From assembly GCA_964404595.1 (NCBI GenBank), contig CAYOKQ010000025.1, positions 1-19,812 on the forward strand: 19,812 bases of DNA, written 5' to 3'. Each line of letters begins with the position of its first letter. Within the stretch, counting starts at the first letter, position 1. The notes below the pieces were generated by a model. The model had not been told where the DNA came from and ran no database searches. It was given only the letters and a program-made list of their open reading frames with translations. This DNA is from CAYJXA01 sp964404595. GTDB lineage: Archaea; Nanobdellota; Nanobdellia; Woesearchaeales; GW2011-AR9. A program made the position numbers and the translations under genes. Positions 13,842 through 19,812 of the stretch are shown piece after piece.

Positions 13842-15362
13842 ATGGACCTTAAAGCACTCATCGCCAAACTTCATCCGCTCGAACGGGCCGTTTTACCAAT
13901 TCTCAAGACTGAAAAAGAATTAGAAGGCATTATCAAAAAAAGCGGATTGCAGGATGTGGAAGTGATGCGCGCCTTGCAGTGGCTGGAAAATAAACAAATA
14001 CTTACTATCCATTCCCGATCAAAGAAAGTAGTTCTTTTGGATGAAAATGGAGTAAAATATAAACGTGAAGGATTACCGGAGAAAAAATTTCTTGCAGTTC
14101 TGACTGATTCATTTATGCCGCTGAGCGAAATTGCCAAGAAAGCAAGATTGGATTCAGAAGAACTTAACGCTTGCATCGGCCTGCTCAAGCGAAAAAATGC
14201 TATTAATATTACAAAAGAGAAAGAATTGATGGTAAAGTTAGGCCCATTAGGATCGAAGATATCGAAAGAAGGCACTCTTGAAGAAAAATTCCTCGCCAAG
14301 CTATTCCCGATGGATGCTGAAACGATCATCGATGTCGATAAGCTAGCCTTAGACGAATTACAAAAGCGCAAAGGATTTGTGAAAATTGAAGAACAAAAAA
14401 AGGTGCAGATAGAACTGCTGGCGCTAGGAAAAGAATTAGTCACACAAAAAATCGATCAAGACGTAGTTAACCGCCTCACTCCCGGCATGCTCAAGACCGG
14501 AAGCTGGAAGCAAAAAAATTTTCGGGCATATGATGTGGAGATCAATGTGCCGAAAAAATATTCGGGCAAAAAGCATTTTGATAACGAAGCACTGGCATAT
14601 ATCAAACGCATATGGTTGGATATGGGTTTTGTGGAGATGACGGGCAATTATGTGCAATCGGCATTCTGGGACTTGGATGCTTTATTCGTGCCTCAAGATC
14701 ATCCCGCCAGGGAAATGCAAGATACGTTTTATGTGGAAGGAAAAGCAAAATTGCCCAAGATCTGGGAGAAAATAAAAGAAGTCCATGAAAATGGTGGCGA
14801 TACCGGAAGCACTGGCTGGGGCTACAAGTTCAGCAAAGAAGAGACGGAGCAATTGCTGCTACGCACGCACACGACTGTATTATCAGCGCAGACTCTCGCC
14901 ACCTTGAAAAAAGAAAATTTGCCGGCAAAATTTTTTGCCGTGGGTAAAGTATTTCGCAACGAAGCTTTGGATTGGAAACATTTATTTGAATTTTATCAAG
15001 TGGATGGTATTGTGGTGGATCCCAACGCCAATTTAAAACATTTGAAAGGGTATTTGACACAATTTTATAAGAAAATGGGATATGATAAGGTACGAATGAG
15101 ACCAGCTCATTTTCCATATTGCGAACCTTCAATGGAAATTGAAGTGTTCCATCCAGTGAGAAAAGAATGGGTGGAACTTGGAGGAGCTGGCATTTTTCGG
15201 CCGGAAGTGGTCAAACCTTTGCTCGGCTTTGATTGTCCCGTCCTCGCGTGGGGCCAGGGCATGGGTAGAATTATCATGGAATACTGGAAGTTAAATGACA
15301 TTCGTGAGCTGTACAAGAATGATGTAAAGCAATTGAGAGAGATGAAGAGGTGGCTCAGATAA
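13842..15362 (+). CDS. pheS: Phenylalanyl-tRNA synthetase alpha subunit
   Basis: A 506-residue archaeal-type PheS, the catalytic subunit of the (alpha-beta)2 class II synthetase that charges tRNA-Phe. The first 200 residues are winged-helix-like tRNA-binding modules (ALQWLENKQILTIHS; LSEIAKKARLDSEELNACIG). The catalytic core follows, with HPAREMQDTFYV (motif 1 region, about 287-298), GSTGWGYKFSKEE near 322-334, motif 2 as FRNEALDWKHLFEFYQVDG near 370, and motif 3 as LAWGQGMGRIIM near 468-479. All expected class II signatures are present. A leaderless promoter is at 13811-13818; pheT follows after a single base, so the two subunits are made in equal amounts. Confidence 0.97.
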   Translation: MDLKALIAKLHPLERAVLPILKTEKELEGIIKKSGLQDVEVMRALQWLENKQILTIHSRSKKVVLLDENGVKYKREGLPEKKFLAVLTDSFMPLSEIAKKARLDSEELNACIGLLKRKNAINITKEKELMVKLGPLGSKISKEGTLEEKFLAKLFPMDAETIIDVDKLALDELQKRKGFVKIEEQKKVQIELLALGKELVTQKIDQDVVNRLTPGMLKTGSWKQKNFRAYDVEINVPKKYSGKKHFDNEALAYIKRIWLDMGFVEMTGNYVQSAFWDLDALFVPQDHPAREMQDTFYVEGKAKLPKIWEKIKEVHENGGDTGSTGWGYKFSKEETEQLLLRTHTTVLSAQTLATLKKENLPAKFFAVGKVFRNEALDWKHLFEFYQVDGIVVDPNANLKHLKGYLTQFYKKMGYDKVRMRPAHFPYCEPSMEIEVFHPVRKEWVELGGAGIFRPEVVKPLLGFDCPVLAWGQGMGRIIMEYWKLNDIRELYKNDVKQLREMKRWLR

Positions 15363-15363
15363 C

Positions 15364-17013
15364 ATGCCCACCATAACCCTCAATAAAGATGTACTCGAGA
15401 AATTGATCGGCAAGAAACTGCCACTCGAAGAGCTCAAAGACCGCATCAGCATGCTCGGAACCGATCTAGAAAAAATCGAAGGAAATGAAATCCATGTCGA
15501 AATATTTCCCAATCGACCCGATATGTTATCCGAAACAGGATTTGCTCGAGCTTTAAGTTCTTTTATTGGTGTTAAAACAGGTTTACGTGATTACAAGATA
15601 AAAAAGTCGGGATTGAAAGTTATAGTGGATCCTTCCGTCACCATGCGCCCCTACACTGCCTGTGCTATCGTTAAGAATCTGATCTTCAATGATGAAAAAA
15701 TAAGAGAAATCATGCAGGCACAGGAAAAATTAGCCATGACTCATGGACGCAACAGGAAAAAATCCGCGTACGGCGTCTATCCTCTTTCAGAGATTTCTTT
15801 CCCAATTCATTATATTGCCAAAGACGCAAGTAAAGTACGTTTCCGGCCGCTGGGACTTGATAGAGAGATCACTGCATCCCAAGTTGAAGAGCTTCATCCC
15901 AAAGGAAAAGAATACCACGATATTGCCAAAGGCTGGACTAAATATCCTTTTTTTATTGATGATGCAGGAAAAATAATGTCCATGCTGCCATATATTAATT
16001 CTCATATCATGGGCAAAGTAGATGAAAATACTAAGGACATATTTATTGAATGTACGGGCACTGATCTCAAGAATGTGGAAACGGCGCTCCATATTTTCGT
16101 AACGATGTTTGCCGATATGGGGGGAGAGATTTACAGTATTGATGTTGCCTATCCTGACAAAACTATCACCACGCCAGATTTAACTCCAAAAAGAATGAAA
16201 TTAGATTTGAAATATATCAATCAACGCGTAGGGTTAGAACTAAGCGAGAAAGATGCCGTGAAATTGCTTGCCAAAATGGGATACGGATATGAAAAAAGCA
16301 GCGTGCTCATTCCAGCGTACCGGGGAGATATCCTGCATCAAGTTGATTTGATGGAAGATATTGCCATTGCCCATGGATATGAAAATTTTGAGGCTATTAT
16401 TCCTAATGTGGCCACCATCGGCGAAGAAGATCCACAAGAAAAATTCATCGAAAAAGTGCGCGAGGCACTCATTGGTTTTCAGATGATTGAAGTCAAGAAT
16501 TATCATATCATGACGCTGGCCGAACTCACACAAAAAATGAAATCAGTCGCCAAAACTGTTGCCCTTAAAAATTCGGTTGGAGAGTATAACCAGCTACGCA
16601 ATTCACTGCTTCCCAGCTTACTCAAAAACTTATTTGAAAATCAGCATCATGAATATCCGCAAAATATCTTTGAATGCGGACGGATATTCGTGCATGACAA
16701 AAGTACTGAGACAGGAATTTTAGAACAGGATCATGTGGCGATCGCCTTGTGCCATGAAAAAACTGATTTTACAGAAATTAGGCAGGTAGTAGATGCAATG
16801 CTGGCATCACTGGGAGTGGAAGCTGCAGTGAAAGAAAGTCAAAATCTTAGTTTTATCGAAGGGAGAGTAGGGGAGATTGTAGTCAAAAATACGATTATTG
16901 GCATTATCGGCGAAATTCATCCAGCGGTGCTCGAGCAATGGGACATTACTGTACCGGTGGTAGCAGCTCAGATAAATGTGGAGAAATTGTTTGAGTTGGT
17001 GAAAGAGAACTAA
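15364..17013 (+). CDS. pheT: Phenylalanyl-tRNA synthetase beta subunit
   Basis: A 549-residue PheT of the short archaeal/eukaryotic kind, lacking the N-terminal tRNA-binding extension of bacterial enzymes. It contributes tRNA-binding and editing functions to the heterotetramer. Visible signatures are EIFPNRPDMLSETGFARAL at 46-64, GRNRKKSAYGVYPLSEISF (about 127-146) in the B3/B4 editing region, FIECTGTDL (about 222-230), the B5 domain around 275-345 with LLAKMGYGYE, and the pseudo-catalytic core with RNSLLPSLLKNLFENQHHE and NIFECGRIF. The ATG lies one base after pheS; GAGGTGG about 11 bases upstream can act as ribosome-binding site. Its stop overlaps the stop of the convergent TraB-family gene by 4 bases. 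Confidence 0.97.
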   Translation: MPTITLNKDVLEKLIGKKLPLEELKDRISMLGTDLEKIEGNEIHVEIFPNRPDMLSETGFARALSSFIGVKTGLRDYKIKKSGLKVIVDPSVTMRPYTACAIVKNLIFNDEKIREIMQAQEKLAMTHGRNRKKSAYGVYPLSEISFPIHYIAKDASKVRFRPLGLDREITASQVEELHPKGKEYHDIAKGWTKYPFFIDDAGKIMSMLPYINSHIMGKVDENTKDIFIECTGTDLKNVETALHIFVTMFADMGGEIYSIDVAYPDKTITTPDLTPKRMKLDLKYINQRVGLELSEKDAVKLLAKMGYGYEKSSVLIPAYRGDILHQVDLMEDIAIAHGYENFEAIIPNVATIGEEDPQEKFIEKVREALIGFQMIEVKNYHIMTLAELTQKMKSVAKTVALKNSVGEYNQLRNSLLPSLLKNLFENQHHEYPQNIFECGRIFVHDKSTETGILEQDHVAIALCHEKTDFTEIRQVVDAMLASLGVEAAVKESQNLSFIEGRVGEIVVKNTIIGIIGEIHPAVLEQWDITVPVVAAQINVEKLFELVKEN

Positions 17014-17777
17014 ATTCTTGTAACAGCAACACCCTGCTCTTTGTAGAAATCAAGCATGGAATGTTCGCCCACCACATGAGCAGCACCAACCGTCAGTAAG
17101 CTAGGTTTAGAAAGCATAGGGAAAGAATTTTGTGCCATAGCTTGATTTCTCTGGGTATGGATTTTTTTATCAAAACTGGGGGATTTGGCAGTAAACTCCC
17201 ACACCTTTGTTTCATCCCCTGAAAAATAAGCACCAACAAAGTTACGATAAAAATCCAATGATGCCCCTGGTGTAGTGCGTTCTATGGTTATAAGCCATTG
17301 AAGATAGGAGGGGGTTTTTTCAAACATTTTTAAAAGATATTCTTCCTGTGTTTCCCGCGTTTCCAGTGAGAGAGCAGGTATTCCTTGTTCTGATGCTATA
17401 TCTAAAAAAACACTATCAATACCTTTTTGATCAAAATGCGCCCCTGCCTTTCTGAACAATCTCATAGACGCCCATAAAGGATTTCTTCTTCCTACTACTT
17501 GAAGGCTCTCCCCCATTATAGTTTCAGCAAGAAAAGTTTGATCGAGAGGGGAGATTGAAGAAAAGTAAGCATCTAAAGTATGACTCATAATTTTTTGAAG
17601 GTTGGGAGGCTTATCTCTAAAATTATATTCAACGAGCAGCGCATTTTTATCTTTCAGTAATTGCCGGCATTGATCTTGATAATCGTGAATAGAAACATGT
17701 ATCGCACCAACTGCATGCGACACAACGCCATCTAACGATAATTCCCATACAAAAGGTAATTGTGGTGGATTAGCCAT
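17010..17777 (-). CDS. TraB/GumN-family protein (TIKI-like metalloprotease fold)
   Basis: A 255-residue protein with the two glycine-histidine signatures of the TraB/GumN superfamily: VGAIHVSI at about 23-30, and VGAAHVVGEHSMLDFYKEQG near the C-terminus (about 231-250). Between them are the GIDSVFLDIASEQGIPALSLET strand-loop (118-139) and a family-typical RNQAMAQN helix (212-219). Members are thought to be metal-dependent hydrolases or proteases related to TIKI and ChaN folds; no clear membrane helix or signal peptide is seen here, so it is probably cytoplasmic. It begins 33 bases after eL14 and is likely read as part of the eL34-eL14 transcript. Its 3' end collides with pheT. Specific substrate is unknown. 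Confidence 0.75.
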   Translation of the reverse strand: MANPPQLPFVWELSLDGVVSHAVGAIHVSIHDYQDQCRQLLKDKNALLVEYNFRDKPPNLQKIMSHTLDAYFSSISPLDQTFLAETIMGESLQVVGRRNPLWASMRLFRKAGAHFDQKGIDSVFLDIASEQGIPALSLETRETQEEYLLKMFEKTPSYLQWLITIERTTPGASLDFYRNFVGAYFSGDETKVWEFTAKSPSFDKKIHTQRNQAMAQNSFPMLSKPSLLTVGAAHVVGEHSMLDFYKEQGVAVTRI

Positions 17778-17810
17778 TGGTTGATTCCTAACACCATCAA
17801 CCCACAGAAT

Positions 17811-18140
17811 TTATTCTTTCTTTTTTTTACCTTTTTTGACTTCCTTTTCCTTGACGGTAGGTTCCGCTTTGACCCTTGCCGCCCTTTGTTTTGGCTTAGT
17901 CTCCCACACCGGCAACCCCAGCTTCTTGAATTCTCGGCTGACGTCTTCGTGAGAAGTCCCTTTGCCTAATTCCACCAATTCCGGGAGCGGCTCTAAATGC
18001 TTCAGATTGACTTTCCGTCTCCGGGTATCACCATCAACGACTACAAAGGTATTGTCAAGTTGTTCAACCACGACGCATGTTCTGCCCGCATCTCTGCCGG
18101 CGATCTTCATGCATAATCGTCCTACGTCAAATATGCTCAT
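17811..18140 (-). CDS. rpl14e: Large-subunit ribosomal protein eL14
   Basis: A 109-residue eL14. The KOW-type core is clear: MSIFDVGRLCMKIAGRDAGR followed by TCVVVEQLDNTFVVVDGD and RRRKVNLKHLEPLPE. The C-terminal tail after about residue 72 is an extension ending in a run of Lys and Glu (KEKEVKKGKKKKE), longer than in compact archaeal homologues and probably contacting rRNA. The start is ATG 18140, which matches the family N-terminus and overlaps the eL34 stop by 4 nt (ATGA); a longer open frame to 18191 would run well into eL34. In many archaea cytidylate kinase lies between eL34 and eL14; here it is absent. Confidence 0.93.
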   Translation of the reverse strand: MSIFDVGRLCMKIAGRDAGRTCVVVEQLDNTFVVVDGDTRRRKVNLKHLEPLPELVELGKGTSHEDVSREFKKLGLPVWETKPKQRAARVKAEPTVKEKEVKKGKKKKE

Positions 18141-18409
18141 GCGGCACCTCGGGCTTTGCTTTGTAATAATGATCGAGTACAGGCAGAGCAAAACATTCCA
18201 CCATAAGGGCGTGTTGGTCTCTTGGCAGTTTTAGACATATTGCGCATCACCGCCGGTCGTTCACGAGGAACGCCTGAGAGCGGCTTCTTGCATTGCCCAC
18301 AAAGTGCTTTTTGTGGTTTGCTTTCACGATAGTGAATAACTGTTCTTCCGCCGGGAGTTTTCACAAATACTCGGCGAAAATGTCCTGATCTATATTGTCC
18401 TCGTGGCAT
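18137..18409 (-). CDS. rpl34e: Large-subunit ribosomal protein eL34
   Basis: A 90-residue eL34. Signatures are MPRGQYRSGHFRRVFVKTPG, GRTVIHYRESKPQKALCGQC, and the zinc ribbon pairs CGQC (38-41) and CSAC (about 74-77), with the conserved RPTRPYGGMFC in between. It is highly basic as expected. GAGG lies about nine bases upstream of ATG 18409 and an AT-rich AATAAATAAT element lies just beyond (18427-18436). It is the first gene of an eL34-eL14-TraB transcript, divergent from the 241-residue protein. Confidence 0.95.
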   Translation of the reverse strand: MPRGQYRSGHFRRVFVKTPGGRTVIHYRESKPQKALCGQCKKPLSGVPRERPAVMRNMSKTAKRPTRPYGGMFCSACTRSLLQSKARGAA

Positions 18410-18460
18410 TGTTGGTAACCTCGGTTATTATTTATTCTTTTTTCAAGATACGAGAAGCAT

Positions 18461-18480
18461 ATCAGAACGACTTTTCTGAT
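18461..18480. promoter_or_regulatory. Hairpin-forming inverted repeat upstream of eL34
   Basis: ATCAGAA (18461-18467) and TTCTGAT (18474-18480) are perfect inverted arms around a six-base loop. A second small dyad, ATCCC-AAA-GGGAT, lies at 18503-18515. Both sit in the 234-base divergent region between eL34 and the 241-residue protein, where no gene is seen. They could be operators; a functional RNA was not recognised. Confidence 0.3.
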
Positions 18481-18591
18481 CTTAAGTTGCCTCAAAGATC
18501 TAATCCCAAAGGGATGATTTTATGATAGGATTGAGGGTGATTTATAAAGATTACGTGATTATTTTTCGTTTCTAATTTTAGTTCCAGAACC

Positions 18592-18637
18592 TTTTTATAA
18601 TCTTTAAGAATAAATATTTTATTTAATTATCGGAGGT
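18592..18637 (+). promoter_or_regulatory. TATA box and Shine-Dalgarno site of the 241-residue protein
   Basis: TTTTTATAA at 18592-18600 followed by the strong GGAGGT at 18632-18637, six bases before ATG 18644. The distances imply a leader of about 20 bases, unlike the leaderless genes elsewhere in the window. Confidence 0.5.
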
Positions 18638-18643
18638 ATTGCC

Positions 18644-19369
18644 ATGACTCAAACATTAGATGCCGTAGTTGGGAAAATCGACTGTCCAAGAGTGGTCGTC
18701 ACTGGAACCACTTATAAAGGTGATGAGCGTATTTATACCAAACTGCCCTGTATTCAGCTGGCAAAAAATTTTAAAGTGGATGATCTCGTTAATCCTTTGC
18801 CCCCTTTACAATTTTTAGATGGAACGGCATCCCCTATCATGCTTCGCTATCAGCTTCCTATCAGCGAGGAACTGCTATGGCAAACTAAGTGCAATGAGAT
18901 TTTTACTTATGGACTATTTTCTAAAAAGAGTTCCGAAATAGGGTCCGAGAAAGAAATTATAACAGAGACAGGAATAATATTATACGCGTTTGCCGGAAAG
19001 TCAGATCCATTCTTACCTCCAGTTAATACTCGGTTTCGTGAGGTTCGATCTTGTGAAATTGGCTTCACTTTGAAAGAGAATAGAGTTTCTCCCCTGCCAA
19101 CACATTGTTATCTCCTTTTGGAAAGAGAATTGTATGAACAAGTAGCCAAATTTTGCCTGGAGCAGCCATTACAGATCAATCCACTATTTCAGAAAGTTAC
19201 AGGATTATTATTACATCCAAATTATAATGGAAAAATCATAGGGATGCATTGGAATCAACTTCACCAGAAAGAAGTGGAAGAAGATTTCATAGTTTCATTT
19301 GATCCCATTCAAGCAAGAAATCGACACAGAAGAGAACTTATTGAAAGATTAAACTGTGTTAATACTTGA
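18644..19369 (+). CDS. Hypothetical protein, 241 residues
   Basis: Family not recognised. The chain is soluble-looking, with no signal peptide or membrane helix, and predicted mixed alpha/beta. Visible stretches are CPRVVVTGTTYKGDERIYTK near the start, proline-rich DLVNPLPPLQFLDG at 47-60, a middle strand-rich part (TETGIILYAFAGKSDPFLPP), and a basic C-terminus (QARNRHRRELIERLN). Seven cysteines are scattered without a CxxC pair. It has the strongest ribosome-binding site in the window, which suggests regular expression. It stands alone: eL34 diverges upstream and the IS200/IS605 element converges downstream. A cargo or accessory gene next to the insertion is possible but not shown. Confidence 0.7.
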   Translation: MTQTLDAVVGKIDCPRVVVTGTTYKGDERIYTKLPCIQLAKNFKVDDLVNPLPPLQFLDGTASPIMLRYQLPISEELLWQTKCNEIFTYGLFSKKSSEIGSEKEIITETGIILYAFAGKSDPFLPPVNTRFREVRSCEIGFTLKENRVSPLPTHCYLLLERELYEQVAKFCLEQPLQINPLFQKVTGLLLHPNYNGKIIGMHWNQLHQKEVEEDFIVSFDPIQARNRHRRELIERLNCVNT

Positions 19370-19434
19370 CTGAAACTGAATGGAAAATAAACTAATTTTA
19401 GGCTGAGGCTATCCCACCGCTCCCTTTGGTCGCT

Positions 19435-19450
19435 CCGCAGCAAGCTGCGG
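19435..19450 (-). repeat. Terminal hairpin of the IS200/IS605 element
   Basis: CCGCAGC-AA-GCTGCGG is a perfect 16-base palindrome lying 6 bases beyond the tnpA stop. Elements of this family end in subterminal hairpins recognised by TnpA, so this marks the right end. An outer inverted pair, GCTGAGGC (19402-19409) and GCCTCAGC (19460-19467), encloses it; the latter is the end of the tnpA coding sequence. The element boundary is probably near 19395-19402. Confidence 0.65.
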
Positions 19451-19455
19451 GGTAT

Positions 19456-19812
19456 TTACGCCTCAGCAAATTCATACAAAGATAATTGTTCTGGATCTCC
19501 ACCTTGATTTTTAACATACTTCTTGACTTCTTCCAACCCTCTTCCATCACCAACGGTATCAATATGCCCTCCATCTGACCAGAATTCACCGCCCCATAAC
19601 TCTTCTTTTACATCAGGAAATTGTTTGAATATTTGGATAGCCAGGATACTTTTACAAATTTGCATAATTCGAGAGGGAGCATAACGTGGAGCTCCTTCTA
19701 CAACCAGATGTAAATGATCTCCATCACTCCCTAAAGCTTCAAAGCGAAGAAAATATCTTTGTTCTATGCCTTTGCAAATTGTTTTTATGAAGTCAAATAT
19801 TTCTGAAGTAAT
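19456..19812 (-). mobile_element. tnpA: IS200/IS605-family transposase TnpA, 3' part, runs off the right edge
   Basis: The C-terminal 118 residues of a Y1 (HUH) transposase that cuts and joins single-stranded DNA. In the visible part, DGDHLHLVVEG holds the HUH pair (H-L-H), RYAPSRIMQICKSILA is the family's Y-x-P-S helix, ELWGGEFWSDGGHIDTVGD is the conserved strand-turn, and EEVKKYVKNQ holds the catalytic tyrosine. The end (LYEFAEA) is intact. The N-terminal 20-30 residues lie beyond the window. No TnpB gene is seen on this side. All catalytic residues that should be in the visible part are present, so the element may be active. The terminal hairpin is at 19435-19450. Confidence 0.9.

Noticed and set aside
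13871..14443. 190-codon minus-strand open frame inside pheS
   Set aside because: Serine/phenylalanine-rich composition typical of the antisense of a lysine-rich gene; pheS is certain.
18410..18643. Divergent intergenic region checked for a tRNA or C/D box RNA
   Set aside because: Two small dyads and a few ATGAT/CTGA words occur, but no cloverleaf and no ordered C, D', C', D boxes could be made out.

Overview
The window looks like an AT-rich chromosomal segment from an archaeon, most probably a DPANN-type lineage such as Woesearchaeota; the lineage is an inference. The archaeal evidence is direct: ribosomal proteins eL34 and eL14 in an overlapping pair, pelota (aPelota/Dom34), archaeal-type PheS and PheT, a TrmB-type regulator, an archaeal AAA ATPase, and a secreted protein with a class III (pilin-like) signal peptide. 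At least seven start codons have a TATA-like box centred 26-30 bases upstream and little or no Shine-Dalgarno sequence, as expected for leaderless archaeal transcripts. A minority have a clear GGAGG-type site instead.

Layout. Bases 120-2738 (minus) hold a pentapeptide-repeat protein, then a small Cys-rich membrane-anchored protein translationally coupled to a membrane-anchored GH3 glycosidase. Bases 2816-3630 (plus) hold a glutaredoxin coupled to a PQ-loop-like membrane protein. Bases 3625-3796 (minus) look like a decayed VapBC module. Bases 3812-7633 (minus) encode a polytopic membrane protein with a large outer domain, a lipoprotein overlapping it by 4 nt, and GpsA. Bases 7787-9098 (plus) hold an AAA ATPase behind a striking tandem palindromic operator, followed by what may be the broken N-terminus of a rhomboid protease. 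Bases 9143-10431 (minus) hold a class III signal-peptide protein and a 34-residue membrane peptide.

Bases 10551-11836 form an accessory island: an orphan gene fragment, three exact-period 20-bp repeats, and an MNT/HEPN toxin-antitoxin pair whose antitoxin-type nucleotidyltransferase carries an N-terminal winged helix. The HEPN gene runs 40 nt into the pelota gene (11797-12852), so a putative RNA-targeting module sits directly against a ribosome-rescue factor. A TrmB-like regulator with a perfect palindrome in its leader follows, then the pheS-pheT operon. On the minus strand eL34, eL14 and a TraB/GumN-family protein converge on pheT. The right end has an unrecognised 241-residue protein with a strong Shine-Dalgarno site and the 3' part of an IS200/IS605 TnpA with its terminal hairpin.

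Core information-processing genes (pelota, pheST, eL34-eL14) are therefore interleaved with envelope proteins and several toxin-antitoxin or mobile remnants. The strongest candidates for something new are the wHTH-MNT/HEPN/pelota arrangement with its 20-bp repeats and the ATPase gene with its paired palindromic operator. No tRNA, rRNA, CRISPR array or replication origin was recognised.
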